Part shown: one piece after another, positions 36,313-47,619 of the stretch
Numbering within the stretch: the stretch's first letter is position 1
Layout: each line of letters begins with the position of its first letter
From: Tomocerus qinae
Lineage: Eukaryota > Arthropoda > Collembola > Entomobryomorpha > Tomoceridae
Assembly (NCBI GenBank): GCA_020055645.1
Contig: CM034546.1
Coordinates: 20,584,001-20,648,000 of the forward strand
Reading direction: 5' to 3'
Length of the DNA: 64,000 nucleotides
The notes under the pieces: generated by a model
The model's input: the letters and a program-made list of their open reading frames with translations, nothing else
What the model was told of the DNA's origin: nothing
Databases searched by the model: none
Made by a program: the position numbers and the translations under genes

Positions 36313-36622
36313 TATAGGAGGACACGAGGTATCCCGAAAGTATCATAATATGCGTTTCGCATGCGTTGATATGGTTGTTCATTTTCTTGATCAGCTATGG
36401 CTTATAAATAATTACATTTGAGCCTTACACAAATGAGTTATGTTACTCAATGTTTAATTGCCTAATTTAGAAATATTTAAGTTGGCGATGGAAAGACTGC
36501 TATAAGCTTGCCACACTCCCACCCAGCTGTGCATCTTTCAACAGGGCAATTTTAAATTTGACTTTGCTGGGATTCAGCCTTACTAAAATAATGCATTTAA
36601 TAAATACAATATTGTAAGTTAC

Positions 36623-37071
36623 CTGCTCCCCTTAATCTATTCAAGATTAGTTCTGCTAGGTTTCCGGCTGCATTTTCTTCCATCACAGATAGTAAGAATG
36701 GCAAAACACTTTCAATAGGCTTAGTCGAGATGACGGAGTAAAATTTGACATTTCTTTGAAACCGAATCTGTTCCGCCATCTGTAAATATAATTTAATGTA
36801 TACAAATGCAATTCTTTAGCTACTTGCCAAAACATTCATGGCTTATCTGAATACGAGAAAGATGACTTACAATAAGATCGACCTCATCTGTTGTTAAATT
36901 ACGTGTGGATACCATATACATACACAAAGTCAACAGACACGCTACAGTTGTATTTTCAACTAAAATTGGAAGTAAGGTTCGGATGGTGGCTTTGAAGTCT
37001 TCCTGACTCCACTGATATAGTTGTATTTCTTTTTTATAAACTTCAGCTTTACGGTTCACAATGTCTGACAT
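36623..37071 (-). CDS. Unidentified two-exon gene fragment (about 119 aa)
   Basis: Exon 1 starts at an ATG at 37071 (MSDIVNRKAEVYKKEIQLY) and ends at 36871 before GTAAGT, in phase 0. Exon 2 is 36779-36623, from TTTACAG to a GTAACT donor. The combined peptide is helical and Leu-rich, with pairs such as ATIRTLLPILVENTTVACLL and ESVLPFLLSVMEENAAGNLA, suggesting helical repeats of ARM/HEAT kind. I cannot find a further exon downstream with confidence, so the gene is either incomplete or decayed. Function not recognised. Confidence 0.45.
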
Positions 37072-37590
37072 TTCGAAAATAAATTGAAGTGGATAATACG
37101 AATATCTTGGAAGAAAATGTAAATGTATTATAGTTCGAACAAAAAAAATGTTGCGGAATATTTCCACAATAATCGATATCTTCAATTAGGATATTAAAAG
37201 CAAGTTGAAATAGAGATTCACACGGTTTTAGTCTGTAAACTTTTAATGCAACTTGAGAAATGAAGCATAACAGCAAGTACAAAAAACTGTTATCATCTAT
37301 TTACATTGGAGGTCTACAAACGGTTTATCTATAAAAGATAAAACAAAATTCCATATTAAAACACTTTCTATAAATAAGCTTATATTTAGGCATTCCATTC
37401 TTCACTATATATTTCTAAAAGCTTTTAGCTGTAGCTTTTGCAAACGGTTGAATTGGAAAACTACAGAGATTGGAAAATCAAGTTGATAAATTACAGTTGA
37501 CAAATTACATTATTTGTGGTGTCAAGTAATTTCAAAATCTTAAACTCAGCATTGACTCCGCATTTATACATGTTTCCAATTATTCAATGC
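37072..37590. other. Intergenic, upstream of the fragment
   Basis: AT-rich. An open frame at 37049-37282 continues from the fragment's 5' side but has no domain. No repeats seen. Confidence 0.3.
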
Positions 37591-37597
37591 TATATAC

Positions 37598-38009
37598 AGG
37601 GCAACCCAGATGTATCCTTACGTGGTCTACGCTCTCTTGCTCCTGAACGAAGGCTGCTACGGAAATAAGGTGGTCACCATTGGAAAGAGGACAAAATTTC
37701 CAATCGAACTGAGTATAACAACTATTTTATCGGTTCCGTTTGATTGAATTACAAGCGGTTCAAAAAAAGAGTAAATCACACAATCGTTACTAAGAGCCTA
37801 AATTTTACATTGGATATATTGAAGCAAATTTTGGAAAATTTTGTTGCGCTTCGAATTAGGCCTAACCCGGAACAGATAAAATAGTTATTATACTCAGTTC
37901 GATTGGAAATTTTGTCCTCTTTCCAATGGTGGCCACCTTATTTCCGTAGCAGCCTTCGTTCAGGAGCTAGAGAGCGTAGACCACGTAAGAATACTTATGG
38001 ATTGGGATG
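37598..38009. mobile_element. Foldback MITE with about 150-bp arms
   Basis: The left and right arms (outer AGGGCAACCCAGATG / GGATTGGGATG, inner GGTGGTCACCATTGGAAAGA type words) are inverted copies over about 150 bp. The interior is about 100 bp. TATATAC occurs immediately outside both ends (37591-37597, 38010-38016) and may be the target duplication. Confidence 0.7.
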
Positions 38010-38016
38010 TATATAC

Positions 38017-38554
38017 CAAAGCTAAATAATAAATATCAAAACGATATTTCATCGCATTGATTATGCAAATAGTAGCTCACTTTGTCGGATCCGCACGAGG
38101 CAATTAGAATGAAAGCTCCTGGATATTGGGCATACTTAGTACATAGACAGGAAATGTAACTCCAACTCCAAACCTCACCAGCAGCATGGCCATTCCAAGA
38201 ATTTGAATTAATTTTTGTATGATTTCAGCATTAAAACTTCACTTGCACGAGATGGAAAAGCTTCAGATGACAGAATATACCAACACACAATCATCATGTC
38301 AATAATTACATAAATAAATGATGATGAAGAGAAAACTATATAATTAACATCAGACCTTGATATTACTGTTATGTAGTTATTTAAATAAGGACATTCTCGT
38401 CGCAGTTTTGAATTTATTTATTAAAGTAAAATTTAGGATCTTACAGTACAAATGTTTTTAATTCTGTACCCCAATGAAATTAAAAAAAAAACGGTTCTAT
38501 GCTTCTAAGAGAGGATAAATTATAATAATAATTTCCTCACGTATGCAATGCAAA
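38017..38554. other. 3' flank of the IR copy
   Basis: Around 38100-38240 it matches the flank of the IR pseudogene at 14.6 and 15.3-15.4 kb, and partly 59990-60060 in reverse. This is part of the duplicated receptor unit, without coding sequence. Confidence 0.5.
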
Positions 38555-41004
38555 TCAGTCCGTAGAAAACGCCAGTTCTTCGACTTTTGTGTTTACCATG
38601 TAATGCAACAATCTTCGATATACGACAGACGAAATATTCTTCACAATGTGTCTAACCTCAAACATGAATACAGCTGCGAATATGACACAAAGAATGCCAG
38701 CAATTATGAATATAGTCGAGATGTTAGACTTCACTAACGATAATGGTTTCAGTACAGCTTTTTCCAAGCACTGAGAACATTCCACAAAATTTGTCCTTTT
38801 AGAATATTCTATCCATTTGTTATAAATTCCAGATTCGAAAACTGTTTTAAAACGATTGGTTGCATAATTATTGAATGCAGAAAATCGCCCCGTTAGAACG
38901 AATCCATACCTTTGGGGCATGAATTGATTATCCACATTCCCCAAGTACAGTTTCCTTAGTGGGTGTATCTTTGAATCGGGAAAGTCCCACTCTGATCGGT
39001 TGAAGAATCGGTGTAACTCGCTTTGTCTGTCAATCCAGGCTGATTTCTCACATTTTGAAATCCATTTCTGTGGAGTGATGTATGGATATTCTGGAGGGAA
39101 CTTGTGATTTTTAAGTAGCCCTGTAATGATATTCCCTTTAAGGGAAAACTTTAAATCGTACCACGTTTGCAAAGAAAAGTAAAGATTTTGAGCAAATGGG
39201 ATAAAAGGTGATAAACAATCTATTAATAATCCACAAACTGTCCATGCTTTTTGAATTGTCTTTTTGTCGCGCTTGTCAGTTATCTGCCATAAGTTGGTAA
39301 TATCTCTAGTGCATAAACGTTTCTCTTCTAAATTTTTGGCTTTCAGAAAGCATTGGAAATCTAATAGACCAGCGCTCAAAAGATATGTGTAGCCACTATT
39401 ATTATATTGGAACATTCCGAATATTTTTTCATGATCTTGTTTGTAAGCTTCTATAACATGACTAAATGATGTAATGGATTGATTTGGAAACTCTTCTATG
39501 GATTCAAATCGTACCGGTTGGGGATCTTCAGTAAGATATGATATGCTGATTCCTTTGTATGCATTTGTTAGTATTATTCCCATTAATAGAAAAGGGCCGA
39601 TAACGAATTGCATCCACAATGCTTTTTCTAACTTCCCAGGAAATGAATAGCCAACTTCCAATAGATATGCATAAAATGTTAGAACTACAGGAACATGTTC
39701 TTCCGATTTAAAGACTAGGACGACTTGAACAAACGCTATTGTGGTTGTGCAAGTTATTAAAATTCCAATCCACGAATAAAAAGAAAAAGGCTTTATGTAA
39801 CCACCGAAGGAGATAAATGCATCTTCAATGATTGAGCAGGAAATAAAATTGTATCCTTCTGAGTGAGTAAAAACTAAATCAGTTTCATAAACAAAATTCA
39901 CAGAAAATAATTCGGCATCCAAATGTACACTAAATGGAATATATGGCTCATATAGTTTTCCTTGAACAGAATGCGGACAGTTAGTACTAAATAAACTGCG
40001 GTTCAAATTTTGGAAAATAAGAGTACTAATAGCAATTCGGTAATCAACATTTATTATAGTTGTTGCCTTGTTGCTGAAGTAATCTGTATGAAGTAGCTTT
40101 CTGATGGAGTATCTCCACAATATTCAGTGTGTTTTACACTCACATATCCTGACATACTTTCAATAACTGAAAGCATTTTATAATGAAAACTACTTTGTAC
40201 AGCAAGTTTCTGTAATTCTATCGTCGTTGAAATGCTTTTGTCCCCATAATTAATTTTTATAATTTTATAATACCCCATTTCATGTTTGCAGCTTTCGCAA
40301 ACAAAATAAATTAAATTGTCACCACACATTTTTCTTTCTTTTGAATATACGTGAAGAAAGACAGAAGGATATCCAAAACGATACATATCATTATTTTCCC
40401 ATGCCAAACGGTATAAGCTGTACAATTCTATCACGAATTGCCGTCTCTGCATTTTATTTGAAATAACATTATAATCAACAATTAAATGAATAACAACCGA
40501 ATCTCCCATCCAATTGTCTTTGTTGGCTTCAATTAGATCTGCTGAACTTTTATATCTGTAAGATACGGCGTAGGTAGATAAGATGTGGATTGTAACGTAG
40601 TTTTCTATTAAATTTGATGGATTTATCCCAATAGAAATGTGGTTTATGCAAGTTGCTTTAGAAAGTATGGGAGGAGATGATAATTGTCTCTGTAGAATTA
40701 TGTAAAGACAACATTTGCTCTTAATTCGTTGATTAGGACAGTCAAAGTATCCTTGTAGTGTACAGTTAAATGTATTTAAATGATTGTGTAGAGTATCAAA
40801 ATAAATTAAGGTGTATGGCTTGTTGAGATGAACTAAGTCTTCTTCCGATTGTCGTATTACTCCCCTATTGAACTCAGTTTCACTATGGAAAATGATATTG
40901 AAGCGACAATTATCTCCCGCATTCGATAATGCAACGACATTTCCACATTTAACTTTGATTGCAGTGATACAAAGTAAATTAAAAATCGTAGTTAAAGGTA
41001 TCAT
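38555..41004 (-). pseudogene. Divergent ionotropic receptor with one 8-bp frameshift
   Basis: 2450 bp, single exon. It has a signal-like start (ATIFNLLCITAIKVKCGN region), a long Cys-containing extracellular part, a first membrane segment after YIKPFSFYSWIGILITC, a channel region GYSFPGKLEKALW and a helix before NAYKGISISYLTEDPQP, and a final helix near STIFIIAGILCVIFAAVF. The only lesion I see is an imperfect 8-bp tandem duplication (GTTGTTGC/CTTGTTGC, 40060-40075). It moves the frame just before the conserved INVDYRIAIS segment. Removing 8 bp gives 2442 bp, 814 codons with the stop. It is either a young pseudogene or an allele or assembly artefact. Members are ligand-gated cation channels of sensory dendrites (family knowledge). 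Confidence 0.78.
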
Positions 41005-41770
41005 GTTGACAATTAAAATTTTTCTAATATTTTCTGCATTTAAAATTTTTATTGCTGTACATGTGAAATATTTTGAAAACTGCTTACGTATTTATACTAA
41101 ATAAACTGTGAACATCTGCGAATATGTTAGTTTGCAAACTTTATCCTTTAAATGACTACAACATTGCTGATTGTACCCACTAGTTATTTCAACAAAAATA
41201 GAATGGCTTTAGAGGGGAGCCCATACAGAATTACAGAATGTCCTGCTTTAAAATGCACAAATAATTTTATAAATTGGTAATAAATGAATTATAGCATTGT
41301 ACACAGAATATTTTCCGGCTCATCATTTCCTGGTACAAGTTATTAAAACAGTAGCTTAAAAGCAGGTCTACAAAAATCACAATGTCTACCACATTGTAAT
41401 TGTAAATGTCTCATGCCAGAATGTCATAAATATTCAAATAAGTAGACTAAATAAATAACTCCAACATTAAATTATCACGGCATGGTCACAATCAAGTTGG
41501 AGTATACTTGTATTTGCTTTTGCATGCTATGGCTTTAAAGCGAGCTTTCTATTAATTTGAAATGGGTCATTTTATTTTATCGTCCTTGAATTTTTTATAT
41601 AATTTATGTGACTCCTTGAGCTAAGGCAAAATTTTGAATGCAGACTAGGATATTTGTCATATATGGGTAATTAATTAATTATTAAATTATCTTTCGGAAT
41701 TACTATACCTCTTGTGTATTTAATTAATAACAAAGAACATGACCTTGGTGTCAGTTTTTAAACGTTAATA
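41005..41770. other. Upstream of the IR copy, gene-free
   Basis: AT-rich, possible receptor promoter. No repeat or ORF that I can support. Confidence 0.35.
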
Positions 41771-42116
41771 TGGACTCACTCAGTAGACTCAGTAGTATAG
41801 TAGCAGAGTAGTAAACTAGTGACAAGGCCGGCATACTTTCCCACTGGGTACACTGGCAAGGGGGGTCTAATGAATGAATCTTGTACTTTTTCTGTAGGTG
41901 TAGGTGGGGCGCGCCCCGTAGGGGGCGCGAAATTTTTTTGAAAAGGGGACAGCGATATAGGAAAACGACCATAAAATTTTTTATCAGTGATAAACAAACG
42001 CTGCCTTAAATGTCAATATTTTGTTTGAAGTATTTGCACCATTACTAAAATTAAGTTATAAATGAGCCTCACAGAGATTTTTGGACACATTTCATCATAT
42101 ATGCACCAAATCCAGC
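41771..42116. other. Repeat-like GC-rich segment
   Basis: Contains GGGGCGCGCCCC-type words at 41890-41930 and CAGTAG-rich words at 41780-41815. The open frames on the minus strand lack domains. It is probably a transposon fragment of unknown type. Confidence 0.35.
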
Positions 42117-42346
42117 CAAGCACGTATACAGAATTGAGTATCGGAGGGGGCTAAGATTTTCAATAGATATTTTAATGATGTATATTCTCGCGTAGCGCGA
42201 AAATTTTTTAGCTTTTTATGACGGAAATGAGTCTAAAATGGCTTAAAAATGGCAAATAATCGCGCGGAGCGCAAAATTTTTTGCCATTTTGAGAAAAAAA
42301 ACTTTTTTTCATGGATTTCGAAAGCCCATCCCTCTATACGTCCTTG
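42117..42346. mobile_element. hAT-like MITE (CAAGSACGTATA), copy 1
   Basis: 230 bp. The left end is CAAGCACGTATA and the right end TATACGTCCTTG. Perfect 8-bp flanking duplications AATCCAGC (42109-42116, 42347-42354). The interior has CGCGYAGCGC-type palindromes before poly-T runs. It is the same family as 45994-46132, in reverse orientation. Confidence 0.85.
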
Positions 42347-42354
42347 AATCCAGC

Positions 42355-43495
42355 ACGTCCCGCTGATATTAAAACAGTAATAATAAAATGATTCAAAACA
42401 TTAAAAATTAATGATGCATTTTCAGCGTATCATTTAAATTTTGTTATTCATATTTAATTTGAAGTCAGCCAGGAGGGGTAGGTCTTCTCTATTTTGTGAG
42501 TTTAAGGTCCCCTGGCCGACTTCGTCGGCCAGGGGGGGTGGGGTCTCAATACTTCTTAGGCCAAGGAGGGTCTCTGGCCGACTGAAGTTAAGGCTGCTCT
42601 CAGCTAGCAGGCGTTTTCCAATTTCTTGGCTCATTTCAAAAGATAACCGAATTTGGTTTTCAGTCCTTGATTCTTGACTTAAGCACCGAGGGTTTTGAAA
42701 TTTTTAATATGGAAGGTAGGAAAGCCGAAATTTGTGGTTTGGAGTGGGATCAGTGCTCAGTTTTTGTTTTGTTTGTCCGCAGTTTTTAAAATAGTAAACA
42801 ATAAAAATTTCACAAATAGAAGCTTTACACGATCCGTCTAATTCTTTGCTAATATTTTGAGACTAATTTTAACTTGCTACGTCACATTAATTTGAATTTT
42901 GGAAATAATACCTGAAATGAGAAGTGTCAATGAGTTCAAATCTATGACGCCGTAATAAAATAGACAGCGCTAAAAATATTAACATTTAGATATTCTACTC
43001 CACCACTTACTATATAGTTGATAGTCGACCACGTTTTATCATTTACAACAACGCCACGTGGTATAACAGAAAATTGGTAGCCCAGGCAGCCTTAAGGTAC
43101 TTCTTCGCATCGTTGGGGACACTCTGATTCCGCTGTAGCCGACTATGAGCCACTGCAGACTTTACTCAGGATTAAAACAAAACCAATGTCCTCCGAGTTC
43201 TCCAATGGCTCACGGTCAATGCCACTTACGTTGTGTCGCACTGATCGCTTATCATTTGCAGTCAAACATTTCAATTTCCAATTCAGCTGGAGTTGAAATG
43301 ATAGAAAGGGAATGGAATTGGTGTGGTGGTGGTGTGAGTTGTTGTGATTATGTGGTAACTAGCCGGTCGGTCGCAGCATCTAGGTCCTGTTAATGTTGGC
43401 CCTATGAAACCTTTGAGGACAGGAGAGGACACGATCCACTATCCTCATGTAAACAGTAAAATTATTGACTTTTGTCGAAGTCAGTCAGAGCGGTA
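42355..43495. other. Intergenic with a strong hairpin
   Basis: At 42509-42535 a perfect 12-bp GC-rich stem (CCCCTGGCCGAC) has a 3-base loop. It sits in a segment of about 160 bp rich in GGCCGAC and GGCCA words. The rest shows no gene. An open frame at 43145-43393 lacks domains. Confidence 0.45.
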
Positions 43496-43503
43496 GCCAG
43501 TAA

Positions 43504-43755
43504 CAGTGTTCCATTTTAGCCGGCTAAAAATGATTTTGACCTGCCAGCCGGCTAAAGTAGCTGAAATAGCTGGTGGCCAAAATGGCCAAAAATCATGGTT
43601 TTTTAAATTTCCCGCCAAATCAAGGATGATTTTCTCAGTTTACATTGCCTTATTTGACTATATTTTAGCCACTGGCTAACAAAGAATTTCAACCAGCCGG
43701 CCGGCCATTTTAGCCAGCCATTTTAACCAACCAGCCGGCTGGTCATCGAACACTG
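43504..43755. mobile_element. hAT-like MITE with AGCCGGCT arms
   Basis: 252 bp from CAGTGTTCCATTTTAGCCGG to CCAGCCGGCTGG..GAACACTG. The arms are built of AGCCGGCTAAA/ATTTTAGCC words. The flanking 8-mers GCCAGTAA and GTCCGTAA match at 6 of 8. Confidence 0.65.
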
Positions 43756-43779
43756 GTCCGTAAGGCCTATGCTAAAGTG

Positions 43780-44144
43780 AAAACAACGTATGTGAGGCTG
43801 TCACACTGTCACACCGTCCTGCCCTGTGAGAAAGTCTTTTTCGATATCATCTCTAGGCTTTACGGTGATAATGATAATCAATGTGGATCGAACGTAATAA
43901 GGTGATGTCTATAGCCAATTTCAACATCTTTCTGCAGCCAGTTTGAAGTTTGGGTGCATTCAGTTAGCTTTTAGCTGGGAAAAATCCCGTGGTCATGGAT
44001 GGGTCATGGTCACTGATCCCCCCTGGGCCTGCACCCAGTTTTCCTATTCAAACTGGCTGCAGAATAAGAGCAAAACATGCTATTGACTTCACCTGAAGTG
44101 GGAGAGACTGTCATAGGTTCGAATCACATTGATGATAATAATAA
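43780..44144. mobile_element. Palindromic dimer of a SINE-like unit
   Basis: Direct 12-bp repeats TATGCTAAAGTG (43768-43779, 44145-44156) flank the segment. Inside, the halves are inverted. ATAATCAATGTGGATCGAAC.. on the left mirrors ..GGTTCGAATCACATTGATGAT on the right, and TCTGCAGCCAGTTTGAA is mirrored near the centre. The right edge is a GATGATAATAATAA tail, as many SINEs have, and GGTTCGAATC resembles a tRNA B box. Exact nature uncertain. Confidence 0.45.
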
Positions 44145-44509
44145 TATGCTAAAGTGCAAGGCCACACGCCACACTTCCCTATCACAAGTCTATAATGCTG
44201 AGTTCATGTTGCATTGCAAGTAAATAGTTTTTATGATTTTGTAGTTTTTGATGCAGTGATACTTTCCCTGGGAATCATAAAATTTTGAAATGAAATGCTG
44301 TTTTGATTGGTCAATTTCAAAAATGCATCGACCAATGAGAAGCGATATTTATTTCCGTTAATTTGGATTTGAAATTATCTCCCTTGGATAATTCGGACAG
44401 TAACGTGTATAATATCTCAGAAGTCAAATGTTTCAATGTTGAAAAAGTTAAAATAGGTATATGGACAACGTTTTTTAAAAATGACCTTAAACCTTGAAAC
44501 ATTTTAAAT

Positions 44510-44990
44510 GTTTGAGCATGTTACACTATAATCGTTTTGCTTAAAGTGTGTAGATGCTGATTGATATGTCATACAAGGTTTATTGGAGCATTTTCAGTAG
44601 GTTGACATTTGATATTTTTGGAGGTCAAATTGATAGAATATGCAAATGTGCTGTTTGTGGAGCTGTTAAAGTAAGATTGGCCCTAAAACCGATTAACTTG
44701 AAAAAAAAGTTATTTTGGAAATTAATTTTTCATAAAGGAGTTCAAATTTTGAAATTTTGCCACAAATCTACCCTCCGAAATATTATCTCCTTCAATTAAA
44801 AAAAATTTCATCCAAATCGGTCGAGTGTACCTTCGGGGGGTGTGTCCTGCGTAAAGGGGGCGATATATAGAAAATCGGAAAGAAGTTATTTTTCATAATC
44901 CTCTTTCTCATTAGGTTAACACTTGTTGCAATCCGATTTGAAATTTCAAATTATTTTTCTTACACATCTCATTCATACACCACATTGTTG
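44510..44990. mobile_element. Truncated relative of the TIR element at 14.6 kb
   Basis: Shares, in reverse orientation, interior words with 14640-15334, such as the CATTTTCAG..GGTCAAATTGAT block and GGGGGGTGTGTCCTGCG. It ends in the same CACATCTC..CATACAC terminus near 44960-44985. The other end is missing. Confidence 0.55.
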
Positions 44991-45993
44991 AAAAGTGTGA
45001 GCCAGGATGACGAGGATGAGGAACAACAATAATCAAAACAATAATAATAATATATAGTAATTTCATGTTGTCCCACTCAACAAGTACTCACAATCTCACG
45101 TGACTGCAACGGTTGCACTAGTGCGGCACCTAAGTAAGGATGCTCAAACTTACAGGAGTTGCTATTTGTACCAAATTACATGCAATTCATTTTCGAAATT
45201 TATTTGCAGTGTTCTGCCAGTTCTACGAAAGCTACGAGGACAAGTAATAGCTCAAAAAAAAGAGAATTTTGTAACTTGGTTCCGGGCGCGGATGATTTCT
45301 TAACGCGACCAATGCTCTTCCTGCTGAGCTAAGCACAAGATCATTAACTTCTTACACAGTCAACAAGCCTATCTTCGAGACTTCCAAGTCTCACTGTCAC
45401 ATTATACATACTGCGGGACAATATTACTACAAAAAATGTAGTGAATGCTATTATCCTTGTAATAATTATAACACGGCAGTACTCAGGGTTACCAGGTATA
45501 CTTAAATGACAAGTATTATACTTAAATTGGGCCCCATACTTAAAACACTTGCAAGTATTTTAAAATGCTTAAATTATACTTAAATATACTTAAATCAGCT
45601 AAAATCGAAAACAGTGAAATAACTTAATGTCCTTTAATATTAGAATACACTTTTTTATCGTTTAGATACGTTTAATAATTGAAATTTTCTCGCGCGAATT
45701 TAAGTATTTTTGTCTTTAACTCCAGTTTAATAGTCAAAATTGTCTTCCAATTTCGAAGGAAATCCATTAATATCTAATCAGTTGGGTATAAATAACAAGG
45801 CCTCTCTTCCTCAACTATGTCACTAAACCGTTAAAACTAAATTACTCAAAATTCGTATTCGAATTTACGTTTCACAAACTGATATTCAATCTACGTCCTA
45901 ATTAATTTGTGTGGTCCAAGTGATAGGGTGAGTGAAGTGTGAGGTTTAAAGGTTTTCGGTTACTATTCTCAATTAACTATAAATTATATTAAG
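44991..45993. repeat. Intergenic with a TACTTAAA word cluster
   Basis: Around 45498-45600 the word ATACTTAAA occurs about eight times at irregular spacing, after CAGGGTTACCAGGTATAC. That resembles one end of a MITE, but no opposite end was found. The rest (44991-45480, 45620-45993) shows no gene. Confidence 0.45.
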
Positions 45994-46132
45994 CAAGGAC
46001 GTACTTAGGGATGGGCTTTACGGGCTGAAGCCCCCCCCCCCGAAATCCAACTCAAAATAGCAAAAAATATATACTTAAAACATCTATTGGAAATCTAGCC
46101 CCCTCCGAAAATCAGTTCTGCATACGTGCTTG
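45994..46132. mobile_element. hAT-like MITE (CAAGSACGTATA), copy 2
   Basis: 139 bp, with ends CAAGGACGTA and CATACGTGCTTG. Perfect 8-bp duplications ATATTAAG (45986-45993, 46133-46140). A C11 run lies in the left arm. Internally shorter than copy 1. Confidence 0.85.
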
Positions 46133-46140
46133 ATATTAAG

Positions 46141-46751
46141 GAACTATATTCAACAAATAAAATTTTCTTGAAAACACTGATTCTAATGAATTTAAGCTTA
46201 ATGAATTTAGTAGGTATAATAACATCATTATACTTACATACTAATGATAATAAACTGGAGCGCTAATGCAATGCTTATAAATACATTCAAGAACAATGTT
46301 ATATTACTAAAAAAAAAGCTCATACACCACTGGTTTGTTTCGTTAGAAACCAATTACACCAGTTGAACATATCTCACTTTCTTTTAAATGTTGCGTTGAG
46401 TAGTACGAAGAAATGTTAAGGTATTTCTCCATTCGGAGTTACAGAAGCGGGAAAACCATTGCATGATGCATAAATTAGTAACAGCCGTAACTGCTAAATA
46501 CATCAGCGGTGGAAAAACCGTATCCAAACACCAATATCGCCAAGCATCGAAACTGTGACCACTCGCCATAGAGATTGACACTCTACCACGCAAGCCACAT
46601 GTGCTGGCTTAATTATAAATCCAATATTATAGTAGTTGTGAGGGTTAATAGATATACATCCAAGATCTAACGTCACTAACATGGGGTAACAAATCCAACT
46701 ATGCGAGGATTAATAATAATTTGCTTATGTACGCAAATAAAATCAGTCCGT
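46141..46751. other. 3' flank of IR fragment with a 300-bp insertion
   Basis: 46195-46308 and 46615-46751 match 60870-60975 and 60980-61118, the flank of the IR at 61.1 kb. The flank was therefore duplicated together with the gene. The stretch 46309-46614 has no counterpart there and holds a minus-strand open frame (46593-46384, 69 aa, hydrophobic, WCLDTVFPPLMYLAVTAVTN). It is not identified and may be a captured gene piece. Confidence 0.55.
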
Positions 46752-47105
46752 TTAAAACGATAGTTCTTTGACCTTTGTTTTTGTTATTTTCTGATACAGT
46801 CGTTGAAATAAGCCAAAAGAAATGCCCGTCAAAATGTTTCTAACTTCAAACATGAATACAGATGCAAATATAGCACAAAGAATGCCAGCAATTATGAATA
46901 TAGTCGAGATGTTAGACTGCATTGAGGATAGTGGCTTCAATACAGCTTTTTCCAAACATTGAGAACATTCAACAAAATTCGTCACTTTAGAATATTCTAT
47001 CCATTTGTTATAAATTCCAAGTTCGAAAACTATTTTAAAACGCTTGGTTGCGTAATTATTGAATACAGAAAAACGTCCCGCCAGAACGAATCCATATCTT
47101 TGTGG

Positions 47106-47367
47106 TAGTGAAGGAGCCCAGCTTAAAATGGGCGGCTGTTTGTTTCCGCGTGACACATGTATTAAGAGCCAAGTGGATGAAATCCTCCTCAAATACATTG
47201 AAGAGAAAAATTTACATAAGGGGGGATTCGTCGTTTTAAAAGTGTCATTAATGTGTATCATTTCGAATAGATGCCTTTTGGTATGACTTTTGCAACTATT
47301 ATCCCCTCGCGGTTGCTGGAAGCATCAACGTAAATAAGATCTCTTCTTATTTACGTAATAAATCAAC
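47106..47367. mobile_element. 262-bp insert with 11-bp target duplication
   Basis: TATCTTTGTGG occurs at 47095-47105 and 47368-47378, and the IR reads through if one copy is removed. The insert has no clear inverted ends. Near its right side is a hairpin (ACGTAAATAAG..CTTATTTACGT). An 11-bp duplication is larger than the hAT size and in the range known for MULE-type or retroposed insertions. Confidence 0.7.
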
Positions 47368-47619
47368 TATCTTTGTGGCATGAATTGATTATCGACATTC
47401 CCCATGTATAGTTTTCTGAGAGGGTGTATTTTTGACACGGGCAAGTCCCACTCTGATCGGTTGAAGAATCGGTGTAATTCGCTTTGTCTGTCAATCCAAG
47501 CTGATTTCTCACATTTTGATATCCATTTCTGTGGAGTGACGAATGGATACTTTGGAGGGAACTTGTGATTTTTAAGTAGCCCTACGATGAATTTTTCTTT
47601 GGGGGTAAGCTTCAATTTG

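Noticed and set aside
42434-42677. Pair of overlapping ORFs around the GC-rich hairpin
   Set aside because: Open in both directions because of composition. No recognisable protein.
44085-44145. Possible tRNA gene because of GGTTCGAATC
   Set aside because: No A box or cloverleaf of about 72 bases can be drawn around it. The word is part of an inverted repeat unit.
47059-47286. Plus-strand ORF across the 262-bp insert
   Set aside because: It crosses an insertion junction into antisense receptor sequence, so it cannot be an ancestral gene.
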